From assembly GCF_000380565.1 (NCBI RefSeq), contig NZ_AQYJ01000020.1, positions 123,473 through 187,472 on the forward strand: a stretch of DNA of 64,000 bases, in the 5' to 3' direction. Positions 37,114 to 46,911 of this stretch are shown here, piece after piece. Origin of the DNA: Microbulbifer variabilis ATCC 700307 (lineage in GTDB: Bacteria > Pseudomonadota > Gammaproteobacteria > Pseudomonadales > Cellvibrionaceae). Made by a program: the position numbers and the translations under genes. Every line of letters starts with the position of its first letter. Position 1 is the first letter of the stretch. The notes beneath the pieces were generated by a model. The model was not told the origin of the DNA and made no database searches. It saw only the letters and a list, made by a program, of their open reading frames with translations.

Positions 37114-37293
37114 AAACACCTGCGGTCAAAGAAGACACAATAGGGAATCCAGTTCAATGGTCAGTGTACTTTAGATTACATGGTGAGGATAAGTTGCCTG
37201 GCAAGCAGATTGAGACAGAAAGCCTGATTAGCAAGACAGGTCAAACCGGTCCTAGCGAACTGCCCATACATAAACTCATTAGAGACAGAAATC

Positions 37294-38211
37294 ATGCAGC
37301 GTTCAATCTTATTGTTGATAATCTGCCTGTTAACAACCCCTGTGGCTAACGCCAAGCAACTGGCAATTACATTCGATGATGCCCCTCGTAAAGCCGATGG
37401 CTACTTTGATGGACCAACCCGAGCCAAAACGTTAATTGATAGCCTGAAAGAGCATCAGATTGGCAAAGTGACCTTTTTTTCCAATACCCGGTTCCTGGAC
37501 AAGGAAGGCTTGGAGCGAATGCGCCTATACGACAGAGCCGGACATATTATTGGCAATCACACTCACAGCCATCCAAACTTTCTAAATACAGAGCTACCCA
37601 CCTACCAGAAGGAGTTTCTACAGGCACACCAGTTACTCCAGCAATTTGATAATTTTAAGCCTTATTTTCGCTTCCCTTACCTGCGCGAAGGGGAGACTGT
37701 CGAAAAACGGGATGGCATGCGAAACCTGTTGCAGGAACATAATTATCTCAATGCCTATATCACCTTAAATAATTACGACTGGTATATCGAAGAGCTTTTC
37801 CAAACGGCAGTGAAAGATGGGAATCCGGTTGATTTGGAGAGACTCTCCAACTTTTATGTCGACGTCCTTATGGCAAGTATTAATTACTACGATGATATGG
37901 CAATTAAATATCTCGGACGTTCACCCAAACACGTAATATTGCTGCATGAAATGGATATCACAGCACTGTTTATTGGCGATCTGGCTCAGCGACTAAGGCT
38001 GGAGGGGTGGGAAATAATTTCTTTGGAAGAGGCCTATCAGGACCCCATCGCTGATTACCAACTCGGTCAACCAATTAAATACAACCCCGGCAGAATTGGC
38101 GAAATCGCTCTAGCTAAAGGACAAAAGAAAAACCTCTGGCATTACACCCTGGATGAGTCCTACCTGGAAAAGAGGTTTAAACAGGAAGTGTTATTAATGT
38201 CTGGTCAATAA
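37294..38211 (+). CDS. Exported polysaccharide deacetylase (NodB/CE4 fold)
   Basis: A 305-aa protein with signal peptide ending A-N-A at residue 20. CE4 motif 1 is T-F-D-D-A-P (D28, D29) and motif 2 H-T-H-S-H-P-N; motif 3 R-F-P-Y-L-R-E-G is a variant of R-x-P-Y. Such enzymes remove N- or O-acetyl groups from peptidoglycan, chitin or exopolysaccharide. The target is unknown; it stands alone. Confidence 0.88.
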   Translation: MQRSILLLIICLLTTPVANAKQLAITFDDAPRKADGYFDGPTRAKTLIDSLKEHQIGKVTFFSNTRFLDKEGLERMRLYDRAGHIIGNHTHSHPNFLNTELPTYQKEFLQAHQLLQQFDNFKPYFRFPYLREGETVEKRDGMRNLLQEHNYLNAYITLNNYDWYIEELFQTAVKDGNPVDLERLSNFYVDVLMASINYYDDMAIKYLGRSPKHVILLHEMDITALFIGDLAQRLRLEGWEIISLEEAYQDPIADYQLGQPIKYNPGRIGEIALAKGQKKNLWHYTLDESYLEKRFKQEVLLMSGQ

Positions 38212-38255
38212 GCGGCAGAGATGCTACAGGGCAAAACGCCCTGTAGCGAGAAGAA

Positions 38256-38642
38256 TCAGGCTTCCGCTAACTGAACCGGAATAGTATTAGTGCTGCGCTC
38301 AACCTTGTTTTTCTCATCCAGGTAGACCAGCTTGGGCTTATGGCTATCAGCCTGTTCCTCGGTCATCTGCGCATAGGAAGCGATAATAATACGATCGCCC
38401 ACCTGGACACGGCGAGCTGCAGCCCCATTCATAGAGATGATTCCTGAGCCGCGCTCGGCCAGGATTACATAGGTATGAAAACGCTCACCATTACTCACAT
38501 TATAAATATCGATTTTCTCGAATTCGCGCAGACCGGCCAGCTCCACCAGCTCTCCATCAATTGCGCAGGAGCCGTCATACCAGAGTTCAGCCTGGGTCAC
38601 CGCGGCCATATGCAGTTTGCACTTCAACATTTCGATTTGCAT
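38256..38642 (-). CDS. panD: Aspartate 1-decarboxylase
   Basis: A 128-aa pyruvoyl enzyme that makes beta-alanine for pantothenate. It is self-cleaved between G24 and S25 in Y-D-G-S-C-A-I-D. R-x-x-T-Y-V-I-type core ([14 protein letters not shown]) and N-G-A-A-A-R are present. It starts 14 nt after panC with AAGGGG, so panC-panD is an operon. panB is not in the window. Confidence 0.95.
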   Translation of the reverse strand: MQIEMLKCKLHMAAVTQAELWYDGSCAIDGELVELAGLREFEKIDIYNVSNGERFHTYVILAERGSGIISMNGAAARRVQVGDRIIIASYAQMTEEQADSHKPKLVYLDEKNKVERSTNTIPVQLAEA

Positions 38643-38656
38643 AGTTGGATGCCCCT

Positions 38657-39505
38657 TTAAAGTTCCAGGGAAACGTTGTCGATCAGGCGTGCAGCGCTGG
38701 TATACATCGCTCCCAGAATCGTAATTTGTTTGTCGTCATCTGCCGCCGGCTGTAAATCCTTGCTATAGCAGATGGAGAAATAATCTACGCGAAAACCGCT
38801 ATCTTCTATACGCTTGCGCGCCTCTTCTTCAAGGGCGGCAAAGTCCCGACGCCCCGCAATGATCTCGTCTTTTGCCCAGTTCAGCGACTGGTTCAACACA
38901 GAAACCTTGGGCCTCTCATCCACCGTGATATAACCATTGCGGGAACTCATCGCCAGGCCATCCACCTCCCGGTGCACCGGGGCCGCAACAATTTCCACTG
39001 GCATGCACAGGTCTTCCACCATGCGGCGAATCACCGCCAATTGTTGGAAATCCTTGATGCCAAATACGGCCTTATCCGGCTGTACAATATTGAAAAGCTT
39101 GGCCACTACCGTCGTCACCCCTTCGAAGTGACCGGGACGGCTGGCACCACAAAGTACATCGGTCATAGCCGGGCAAACCACACGGGTCTGCTGATCCATG
39201 CCATTGGGGTAGATTTCGTTCTCATCAGGATGAAACAGGAAATCACACCCGGCTTCGCGCAACCTGGCCATATCCCGCTCCATGGTACGCGGATACTTGT
39301 CCCAATCCTCGTTCAGGCCAAATTGCAGGCGGTTAACGAAGATAGACACCACTACCAGATCGCAATGTTGCTGGGCAATCCTGACCAGTTCTATATGGGC
39401 ATCGTGAAGGTTGCCCATCGTAGGCACGAACCCAACGGTCTTGCCGTCCCTGCGGGCTTTGGCCAGCGTCTCGCGCAGGCTCGCTACGTGGTGGAAGACT
39501 TGCAT
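38657..39505 (-). CDS. panC: Pantothenate synthetase
   Basis: A 282-aa ATP-dependent ligase of pantoate and beta-alanine, usual length from the ATG at 39505. It shows [24 protein letters not shown] and S-S-R-N. The HIGH-like motif reads H-D-A-H where most PanC have H-x-G-H, an alanine in place of glycine in the nucleotide-binding turn. It is upstream of panD. Confidence 0.94.
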   Translation of the reverse strand: MQVFHHVASLRETLAKARRDGKTVGFVPTMGNLHDAHIELVRIAQQHCDLVVVSIFVNRLQFGLNEDWDKYPRTMERDMARLREAGCDFLFHPDENEIYPNGMDQQTRVVCPAMTDVLCGASRPGHFEGVTTVVAKLFNIVQPDKAVFGIKDFQQLAVIRRMVEDLCMPVEIVAAPVHREVDGLAMSSRNGYITVDERPKVSVLNQSLNWAKDEIIAGRRDFAALEEEARKRIEDSGFRVDYFSICYSKDLQPAADDDKQITILGAMYTSAARLIDNVSLEL

Positions 39506-39799
39506 CTCTCTACCGCTCACTGTGAATCAGCGCGGCATAATACTCGCTGCGACCGGGTGTCTCAACAGAGCAAAAATCGCCGCTATCTATAGGTTTCCGA
39601 CGAGTGTACCGCTCAACTCCCCAGATTGGAGAAAACATTGACAAATGGATTATCAGTCACCCCCATCAGCTGCCTTTCTTTTGACTAGGTCTGCCTACAG
39701 TTCAGGAAGTGTTCAGACCCGCCAAGGCAAACTGCCCGCCAAGATACACAAAAGACCTCAAACGACATAACAGAGCCACTCGTGCTCGGGAGTGCTGCC

Positions 39800-40501
39800 A
39801 TGAGACACCTTGCTACCGCCATCGCTACTGCGGGCTTGCTGCTGATAGCAACCCCAGCGCTGTCCGAAGTCAACCAGGGATACCAGCGTGCAATCGACCA
39901 CGACCATCATGGGCAAGGGAGAGCTCAACGTGAGCAGCGTCATTTTGAGCGCAGCCATAAAAAGCATCACGATAAGCACTACGATCGCCAGCAGGAAAAA
40001 AAGCGTCGCAGGCAGGAGCGCAAGAAAGAGCAGCGCAGACAACAGCGCAGGGAAGAACGCAAACATCGCCGCGAAATTCGCCATGCTTACAATGATGGCT
40101 ACAACAAAGGCTACAAGAAAGGCCACAGAAAAGGCCATCGGCATGGGCATCGCGCGGCTCATAGGCCCCTTTACCGCCACGGTTATCGCGGTCATCGCCC
40201 CCACCACCGTCCGACGCACTATGGTTATGGCTATCGCTGGCGCCACCTGCCTCGCAACTTCGTCAGTATTAGCATCGGTGCAGCCGGCTTCTATTACAGC
40301 GAGGGTATTTTTTACCGCCCGGCATCCCACGGCTATGTGGTAACCCATGCGCCCCATGGAGCCATAGTACACAGTTTGCCAGCCTCAGCACTCACCGTGA
40401 TTGTCGGCGGCTACAACTACTACGTCGCTTACGATACTTACTATCTGTGGGACGATGTACGACGCGGTTACCGTGTAGTGCCACGACCCGGCCTGCTATA
40501 G
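39800..40501 (+). CDS. Exported polybasic DUF6515-type protein
   Basis: A 233-aa protein with signal peptide (ending A-L-S near residue 22). Residues about 35-130 are very rich in Arg, Lys, His and Gln (R-R-R-Q-E-R-K-K-E-Q-R-R) and then Gly/His/Tyr. The C-terminal part (about 140-233) has the DUF6515-like core: V-S-I-S-I-G-A-A-G-F-Y-Y, G-Y-V-V-T-H-A-P-H-G-A, V-I-V-G-G-Y-N-Y-Y. A paralogue is at 46237-46911. The start has GGGAG before ATG 39800. Function unknown; nucleic-acid or polyanion binding outside the membrane is a guess from charge. Confidence 0.8.
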   Translation: MRHLATAIATAGLLLIATPALSEVNQGYQRAIDHDHHGQGRAQREQRHFERSHKKHHDKHYDRQQEKKRRRQERKKEQRRQQRREERKHRREIRHAYNDGYNKGYKKGHRKGHRHGHRAAHRPLYRHGYRGHRPHHRPTHYGYGYRWRHLPRNFVSISIGAAGFYYSEGIFYRPASHGYVVTHAPHGAIVHSLPASALTVIVGGYNYYVAYDTYYLWDDVRRGYRVVPRPGLL

Positions 40502-40524
40502 TCCAATACCCCCCCCCCGCTCCT

Positions 40525-40547
40525 GCGGCCCTCGGGCCGCTTTTTTA
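40525..40547 (+). terminator. Intrinsic terminator
   Basis: GCGGCCC (40525-40531), two-nt loop, GGGCCGC (40534-40540), then TTTTTTATT. It ends the DUF6515-type gene ahead of speA. Confidence 0.9.
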
Positions 40548-40742
40548 TTCCCCCTACTTCCATACCCCTCAAATCCGATCAAAAATTCAGCATTGTCACA
40601 GCACGCAAATACCTCTCAAATTGACTGAGCAATCATTTGGTTTTGCCGTATCAAAAATTAGCGTTTTTTTATCTATAGTTATTGCTTTCCAGCCCTGCTG
40701 GGCCCAAGATTCGCGCCCGCCAAAGGTCAACAGAAAGGCGCC

Positions 40743-42665
40743 ATGAAACAGCAACAAGTAAAAGATTGGACTTGCGAAGATTCGGCCGAACTCTACGGCA
40801 TCCGCAACTGGGGCGCCGGCTATTTCGATCTAAATGAAAACGGTGAAATTTCAGTTCAGGTAGAGGGCCAAAACGGAGAGTCCTACAGTGTTTCCCTGAT
40901 GGAGATTGCCCGCGGCGCCACCGAACGCGGCCTGGGCATGCCGCTGTTATTGCGTATCGAAAACCTGCTCGATGCTCAGATCGCCCGCATCAACGAATCC
41001 TTTGCTCGCGCTATCGACAACTGTGGCTACAGCAACGTATTCCGTGGAGTCTTCCCCATCAAAGTGAACCAGCAATGTCAGGTGATCGAGGAGATCGCCA
41101 CTGCTGGCAGTCACTTTAACCACGGTCTGGAGGCCGGCAGCAAGGCGGAGCTAATTGCGGCGCTATCTATTCTGGATAACACCGAATCCCTGATTGTCTG
41201 CAACGGCTACAAGGACGAGGAATTCATTAACCTCGGCCTGCAGGCACAGCGCCTGGGTATACAGGTTTTCTTTGTAGTGGAAACCCCCTCCGAAGTAGAG
41301 ACCATTATTCGTTGTGCGGAACGCGAGCAGGTACGACCCAATATCGGCGCGCGGGTGAAACTCGCCTCCAAAGTGGGGGGCTATTGGAATGCCACCAGCG
41401 GCGACCGCAGTATCTTCGGGTTGGGCAGTAACGACCTGATTGCCATGGTCGACCAATTGCGCAATCACGATATGCTGGATTGTCTCAAGCTACTGCATTA
41501 CCACCTGGGCTCACAGGTACCGAATATCCGAGATATTCGCACCGGTGTGCTGGAAGCCTGCCGCTACTATGCCGACCTTGTGGAGGAAGGAGCCCCCATG
41601 GGTTACCTGGACCTGGGCGGCGGCCTGGCAGTGGACTACGACGGCACGAAAACCAACTACACACACTCCAAGAACTATTCCCTGGATGAGTACTGTGTGG
41701 ATGTTGTGGAAGCCATTATGGGCACCCTCGACAGTGAGGGCGTGGCACACCCGGTGATTATTACCGAGTCCGGTCGCGCCACTGTGGCATACTCCTCAGT
41801 GTTGCTGTTCGATATCCTCGATACCACCCGTTTTGAACCGGTGGAGCTCGAACACACCAAGATCAGTGACGACGATCACCAGATGCTACTCAACCTGCAG
41901 GATGCGGTGCGCAATATCACTCCAAAAAACCTGCAGGAAAGCTACAACGATGCCCTCTATTACCGCGATGAATTGCGCTCCCTTTACCTGCATGGCCAGG
42001 TGAGCCTGCGCGAACGCGCCAATGCGGAAAACCTGTTCCTGCAGGGCGCCCAGGAAATTCGCAAACTGCTCGATGAGGCTGAGGAAATCCCAGCGGATCT
42101 ACAGGCCCTACCAGAAGTTCTGTCGGATATTTACTACGCGAATATGAGCGTATTTCAATCGGTGCCGGATATCTGGGCCATCGACCAGGTGTTCCCTCTT
42201 CTGCCGGTCCACCGCTTGAACGAAGCACCGACACGTTCAGCCATCATTGCCGATATCACTTGTGACTGCGACGGCAAGATCGACCGTTTTATTGGCCGCG
42301 AAAAAGAACAGAAAACTCTGCCCCTGCACGAGTTAAAGGAAGGTGAGGACTATATCCTCGGAACCTTCCTGATCGGCGCCTATCAGGAAACCCTTGGCGA
42401 CCTGCACAACCTGTTTGGCGATACTAACGTAGTGAGCGTGCGAATCCAGGACGATGGCAGTATCGACTTCAGCCACGAGATTCACGGCGATAGTATTTCA
42501 GACGTACTGAGTTACGTAGAATACCAGCCCAAAGTGCTGTTCGAGCGCTTCCGTCGCCTGGCGGAGCGTGCGGTAAAACAGGGGTTGATTACCGCCGCGC
42601 AGCGCAAGCAGATCCTACAGACCTATACCGCTAGCATGAGCGGTTACACCTATTTTGAAAAATAA
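40743..42665 (+). CDS. speA: Biosynthetic arginine decarboxylase
   Basis: A 640-aa PLP enzyme of alanine-racemase fold (fold III) that makes agmatine from arginine. PLP lysine in F-P-I-K-V-N-Q; L-H-Y-H-L-G-S-Q, D-L-G-G-G-L-A-V-D-Y and the C-terminal C-D-C-D-G-K-I-D-R-F substrate motif are present. The length matches the family. AAGG lies 6 nt before the ATG. It is the first gene of the polyamine set at 40743-46128. Confidence 0.96.
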   Translation: MKQQQVKDWTCEDSAELYGIRNWGAGYFDLNENGEISVQVEGQNGESYSVSLMEIARGATERGLGMPLLLRIENLLDAQIARINESFARAIDNCGYSNVFRGVFPIKVNQQCQVIEEIATAGSHFNHGLEAGSKAELIAALSILDNTESLIVCNGYKDEEFINLGLQAQRLGIQVFFVVETPSEVETIIRCAEREQVRPNIGARVKLASKVGGYWNATSGDRSIFGLGSNDLIAMVDQLRNHDMLDCLKLLHYHLGSQVPNIRDIRTGVLEACRYYADLVEEGAPMGYLDLGGGLAVDYDGTKTNYTHSKNYSLDEYCVDVVEAIMGTLDSEGVAHPVIITESGRATVAYSSVLLFDILDTTRFEPVELEHTKISDDDHQMLLNLQDAVRNITPKNLQESYNDALYYRDELRSLYLHGQVSLRERANAENLFLQGAQEIRKLLDEAEEIPADLQALPEVLSDIYYANMSVFQSVPDIWAIDQVFPLLPVHRLNEAPTRSAIIADITCDCDGKIDRFIGREKEQKTLPLHELKEGEDYILGTFLIGAYQETLGDLHNLFGDTNVVSVRIQDDGSIDFSHEIHGDSISDVLSYVEYQPKVLFERFRRLAERAVKQGLITAAQRKQILQTYTASMSGYTYFEK

Positions 42666-42722
42666 GGCCCTGCGCCTTTGAGAAGATAGCGGCAAGAAAA
42701 GCTGCAGATTGAGGAGACCTTT

Positions 42723-43916
42723 ATGGCCAACGTACTGATCATCGGCGCCGGCGGCGTCGGCCAGGTTGTTGCGCACAAATGCGCCCAGGTTGCGGATGTA
42801 TTTGAGAATATCACCCTGGCCAGTCGCACCAAGAGCAAGTGTGACAAGATTGCAGCCATGCTGCCGCGCAAAATCGATACTGCCGAAGTAGATGCAGACA
42901 ACGTACCTGAGCTGGTCAAATTGATCGAGAAAGTGAAGCCGGACATGGTGATCAATGTGGCCCTGCCTTACCAGGATCTGCACATCATGGATGCCTGCCT
43001 GGAAACCGGCGTGCACTACCTGGACACCGCCAACTACGAGCCGCCGGAAGAGGCCAAGTTTGAATACAAATGGCAGTGGGCCTATCAGGAGAAGTTCGAG
43101 AAGGCCGGCCTGATGGCACTGCTGGGCAGCGGTTTCGATCCCGGTGTAACCAGTGTATTTACCGCCTACGCCAAGAAGCACCATTTCGATCGTATCCAAA
43201 CTCTGGATATTCTCGACTGTAATGCCGGCGACCATGGCCTGCCGTTCGCTACTAATTTCAATCCGGAAATCAATATCCGCGAGATTACCGCCAACGGTCG
43301 CTACTGGGAGAACGGCCAGTGGGTTACCACCAAACCAATGGAAGAGAAACGTATCTTCAACTTCCCAGAAGGTATCGGTGACAAAGACATCTACCTGCTG
43401 TATCACGAAGAGCTTGAGTCCCTGTCCAAGCACTTCCCCGAAATCGAGCGCGCGCGCTTCTGGATGACCTTTGGGGAAAGCTACCTGAAGCACCTGGAAG
43501 TACTGCAAAACGTCGGCATGACCAGCATCGAGCCAGTGCAATTCCAGGGCCAGGAAATTGTGCCTATCCAGTTCCTCAAAGCCATGCTGCCTGATCCCGC
43601 CAGCCTGGGACCGCTGACCAAAGGCAAGACCTGCATCGGCAACATTATCCGGGGCACCAAAGACGGCAAAGAAAAGATCTACTACGTCTACAACACCTGC
43701 GACCATCAGGATTGCTACAAAGAAGTGCAGTCCCAGGCGATATCCTACACCACCGGCGTACCCGCTATGATCGGTGCCAAAATGATGATGGAGGGCAAGT
43801 GGATGAAGCCGGGTGTATGGAATATGGAGCAGTTGGACCCAGACCCCTTTATGGACGACTTGAATAAGTACGGCCTACCCTGGCAGGAAACCTGGTTGGA
43901 TAAACCCTTCCAGTAA
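42723..43916 (+). CDS. Carboxynorspermidine/carboxyspermidine dehydrogenase
   Basis: A 397-aa saccharopine-dehydrogenase-fold enzyme. The Rossmann motif is G-A-G-G-V-G-Q (residues 8-14), with S-R-T-K-S-K specifying the nucleotide. It condenses aspartate semialdehyde with putrescine (or diaminopropane) and reduces the imine with NADPH to carboxyspermidine (or carboxynorspermidine). With SpeA and SpeB supplying putrescine, spermidine is the likely product. GAGGAG precedes the ATG. It is 57 nt after speA. Confidence 0.93.
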   Translation: MANVLIIGAGGVGQVVAHKCAQVADVFENITLASRTKSKCDKIAAMLPRKIDTAEVDADNVPELVKLIEKVKPDMVINVALPYQDLHIMDACLETGVHYLDTANYEPPEEAKFEYKWQWAYQEKFEKAGLMALLGSGFDPGVTSVFTAYAKKHHFDRIQTLDILDCNAGDHGLPFATNFNPEINIREITANGRYWENGQWVTTKPMEEKRIFNFPEGIGDKDIYLLYHEELESLSKHFPEIERARFWMTFGESYLKHLEVLQNVGMTSIEPVQFQGQEIVPIQFLKAMLPDPASLGPLTKGKTCIGNIIRGTKDGKEKIYYVYNTCDHQDCYKEVQSQAISYTTGVPAMIGAKMMMEGKWMKPGVWNMEQLDPDPFMDDLNKYGLPWQETWLDKPFQ

Positions 43917-43990
43917 TTGTGCACTTTTCCGCATACTCCTAGGGATGGGCGCCAGTGCCCATCCCGTCGCATCAGGATATAACGCCACCC

Positions 43991-45184
43991 ATGGACCTCA
44001 CTCCCCGCGTAGATTATTTCGGTCACTTTGATCCCCACCGCGTACCCTCCCCCTGTTTTGTCGTCGATGAAACTGCCTTGCGCGATAATCTGGCAGTACT
44101 CGCCGATGTACAGAAGCGCAGCGGAGCCAAGGTACTCGCCGCTCTCAAGGCCTTTTCCATGTTCAGCACAGGGCCGATCGTGGCTGAGTACCTATCTGGC
44201 ACCTGCGCCAGTGGGTTGTATGAGGCCAGGCTCGGCTTTGAAGAATACGGTGGTCGTGACCAGGGCAAAGAAGTACATGTATTCAGTGCCGGCTACAAAG
44301 ATGAAGAGCTGCATGAAATACTGCAGTTTGCCCACCATGTAATCTTCAATTCCTTCTCCCAGTGGAAGCGCTATCGGGAGCTGTGCCTGGATATGCAAAA
44401 GCAGCGCCCGGAATTGCGCTTCGGTTTGCGTATCAACCCTGAGCACTCGGAGGGCCACACCGATCTCTACGACCCCTGTGCTCCCTGCTCACGCCTGGGC
44501 ATAGTGCGCTCCCTGTTCGAAGACGAATCCCTGGAAGGTATCAGCGGTCTGCACTTCCACACCTTATGCGAGCAGGATTTCAAACCACTGGAGCGCACCA
44601 TCGCCGCGGTGGAGGAAAAGTTTGGCGATCTGCTTCCACAGATGGAGTGGATTAATTTCGGCGGCGGCCACCATATCACCCGCCGCGATTATCAGGTGGA
44701 TGAGTTGGTTGAAGCCGTGCGCAGCTTTTCCAACAAGTACGATGTGCAGGTTTACCTTGAGCCGGGTGAGGCCATCTCACTATTTGCCGGCATTCTGGTA
44801 GCAGAAGTGGTGGATACCGCCTGGAATGGCCAGAATCTGGCCATTCTTGATGCCTCCGCAACCTGCCATATGCCGGATGTCCTGGAAATGCCATACCGCC
44901 CTGAAATTACCGGTGCTGCACGCCCCGGTGAGCTGCCCCACACCTATCGCCTGGGTGGACAGAGCTGCCTGGCCGGAGACAGTATCGGTGAGTACAGTTT
45001 TCACGATCCACTCCGGGTCGGAGAGCGCCTGGTGTTCGAGGAAATGGCTTACTACACCATGGTGAAAACCAACACATTCAATGGTATTCCCCTACCTGCC
45101 ATAGCCCTGTGGAACTCGGAAACCGACGAGCTGAAAATGATCAAAAGCTTTGACTACGACGATTTCAAGGGACGGCTCTCTTAA
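43991..45184 (+). CDS. nspC: Carboxynorspermidine/carboxyspermidine decarboxylase
   Basis: A 397-aa PLP enzyme of fold III. The PLP lysine is in A-L-K-A-F-S; G-G-G-H-H-I-T and E-P-G-E-A-I are the phosphate and substrate segments, and Q-S-C-L-A-G-D holds the catalytic Cys from the other subunit. It removes the carboxyl group from carboxyspermidine to give spermidine. The start at 43991 (M-D-L-T-P-R-V-D-Y) has a poor site; a GTG at 43955 is the alternative. 74 nt after the dehydrogenase. Confidence 0.93.
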   Translation: MDLTPRVDYFGHFDPHRVPSPCFVVDETALRDNLAVLADVQKRSGAKVLAALKAFSMFSTGPIVAEYLSGTCASGLYEARLGFEEYGGRDQGKEVHVFSAGYKDEELHEILQFAHHVIFNSFSQWKRYRELCLDMQKQRPELRFGLRINPEHSEGHTDLYDPCAPCSRLGIVRSLFEDESLEGISGLHFHTLCEQDFKPLERTIAAVEEKFGDLLPQMEWINFGGGHHITRRDYQVDELVEAVRSFSNKYDVQVYLEPGEAISLFAGILVAEVVDTAWNGQNLAILDASATCHMPDVLEMPYRPEITGAARPGELPHTYRLGGQSCLAGDSIGEYSFHDPLRVGERLVFEEMAYYTMVKTNTFNGIPLPAIALWNSETDELKMIKSFDYDDFKGRLS

Positions 45185-45258
45185 GCGTCTGCCGATCGAG
45201 ATTAAGATGCGGTGGGTCTCACAGAGACCCGACCCAGCCGCCAGAGGAACGAAATTTA

Positions 45259-46128
45259 ATGTCAGAAAAAAATTATCCCATTTTTCTCGGCTCCGAAATT
45301 GAGCAGCCGAAACCGGAAGATGCGCTCTTTCATATCATCCCTATACCCTATGAAGAAACCGTCTCTTACGGCGGTGGTACCGGGAAGGGCCCAGCCTCCA
45401 TCCTCGAGGCCTCCTGGCAGCTGGAGACTTTCGATAACTTCTCCAATCCATGTGATCTGGGCATCTACACCCGCCCACCCGTATCAGTTTCCGGTCCTGC
45501 AGAGCAGGTGATGGATAATATCGCCACAGTCACCAAGGAGGTGCGGGCACTGGGAAAAATGCCGGTAGGCATCGGCGGCGAGCATTCAGTGACCTGGGGC
45601 ATTATCAAAGGCCTGCTGGATGCCGGAGAAACTGACTTTGGCGTAGTGCAAATTGATGCCCACGCCGACTTGCGCGATCGCTATGAGGGCCATAAACATA
45701 GCCATGCCAGTGTTATGCGCCTGGTGGTAGAGGCCGGTGTACCCCTGTTCCAGCTGGGAATTCGTGCCTACTGCGAAGAGGAGATGCAGGCGCGCAAGGA
45801 CTACAACGTGGGGTACCTGGACGCTCACCAGCTGGTACCCAACAACATACAGGAATTCCAGTTACCGGACAATTTCCCCAAAAAAGTCTTCTTTACTCTG
45901 GATGTAGATGGTATGGATCCATCGGTCTTCCCATCCACCGGCACTCCGGTCCCCGGCGGCCTCGGCTGGTACCAAACCCTCAACTTGTTCGAGTCTGTGG
46001 CACAGCAAAGAGAGATAATTGGCTTCGATCTGCTTGAATTCGCGCCGATCGAGGGCTTTCATGCCTACGACTTCGCCGCTGCACAGCTAATGTACAAACT
46101 GATGGGTATCATCCAGCGCAACCGCTGA
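45259..46128 (+). CDS. speB: Agmatinase
   Basis: A 289-aa ureohydrolase that gives putrescine and urea from agmatine. The Mn-binding motifs are complete: G-G-E-H-S-V-T, D-A-H-A-D-L-R and L-D-V-D-G-M-D-P-S. A good AGAGGAA site precedes the ATG. It is last in speA-CASDH-nspC-speB and feeds putrescine back to the dehydrogenase. Confidence 0.95.
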   Translation: MSEKNYPIFLGSEIEQPKPEDALFHIIPIPYEETVSYGGGTGKGPASILEASWQLETFDNFSNPCDLGIYTRPPVSVSGPAEQVMDNIATVTKEVRALGKMPVGIGGEHSVTWGIIKGLLDAGETDFGVVQIDAHADLRDRYEGHKHSHASVMRLVVEAGVPLFQLGIRAYCEEEMQARKDYNVGYLDAHQLVPNNIQEFQLPDNFPKKVFFTLDVDGMDPSVFPSTGTPVPGGLGWYQTLNLFESVAQQREIIGFDLLEFAPIEGFHAYDFAAAQLMYKLMGIIQRNR

Positions 46129-46236
46129 CCAAGGCTCCACTCCGGCGCTTTGACAATTCTTAACCAATTATCCTGTCTTTGCTGTCAGAATAAGGGTTAG
46201 TATGTCGATGTGAGTAATCACTTCGCTGGAGAGACT

Positions 46237-46911
46237 GTGAACAAGTTGAATTTAGTTCTTGGCGCCAGTGCCTTCATTGCGCTGGCGGCTTTTGCATTTA
46301 GCCCCTCTGCAGATGCACGCGGCTATGAGCGCGGGGGCGATCACCACCATCACCGAGGTGGTGGCTACTATCGCGGCCCCCGTGTTTCCGTTGGGTTTAT
46401 CGCTCCCATATTGCCCAGGGGCCATGTTCGCGTTGCCGTAGGCGGGCACCCTTATTACTACCACGGTGGACACTTCTATCGCCATGGCCCAAGGGGTTAT
46501 GTCGTCGTTAATGCGCCTCTGGGTGCTTCAGTTGTAACACTGCCAAGTAGAGCCGTGCAGGTTCAAGTGGGGGGGGCGACCTACTACCGATATGCTGATG
46601 CCTATTACCAGTGGGTTCCTGCCAGCCGTACTTATGTGGTGGTAGCACCACCGGCTCCCGTCGCTGTAGTACCGGTTCCAGCGCCAGTAGTAGCCGTCCC
46701 AACAGTGGCTCCGGCTCCCGCTCCAGCCACAGTTCCCGCCACCCCAAATCCAGGCCCCGACGGTTTTCAGCCTGGCCAGGTAGTGGAAACTCTACCTACA
46801 GGTTATGCAGCTGAGATCATCAATGGCATTCAGTACTACCGCTATGGCGGTAACTATTTTATGCCTACCCAGCGCGATGGTCGCGAAGTCTACGTAGTGG
46901 TCAAGCTGTAA
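46237..46911 (+). CDS. Exported DUF6515-type protein, paralogue
   Basis: A 224-aa protein starting at GTG 46237 (V-N-K-L-N-L-V-L-G-A), supported by GGAG 5 nt upstream, with signal peptide ending A-D-A. It is His/Gly-rich at residues 20-45 (H-H-H-H-R-G-G-G), then has the same core as the protein at 39800-40501 (V-R-V-A-V-G-G-H-P-Y-Y-Y, G-Y-V-V-V-N-A-P-L-G-A, V-Q-V-G-G-A-T-Y-Y). An A/P/V-rich linker (about 145-180) leads to a second partial copy of the core (I-I-N-G-I-Q-Y-Y-R-Y-G-G). Its stop overlaps the convergent ycaQ stop region by 11 nt. Confidence 0.8.
   Translation: MNKLNLVLGASAFIALAAFAFSPSADARGYERGGDHHHHRGGGYYRGPRVSVGFIAPILPRGHVRVAVGGHPYYYHGGHFYRHGPRGYVVVNAPLGASVVTLPSRAVQVQVGGATYYRYADAYYQWVPASRTYVVVAPPAPVAVVPVPAPVVAVPTVAPAPAPATVPATPNPGPDGFQPGQVVETLPTGYAAEIINGIQYYRYGGNYFMPTQRDGREVYVVVKL

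Noticed and set aside
42615..43706. 363-codon minus-strand frame opposite the carboxyspermidine dehydrogenase
   Set aside because: The dehydrogenase on the plus strand has all motifs; the other frame has none.
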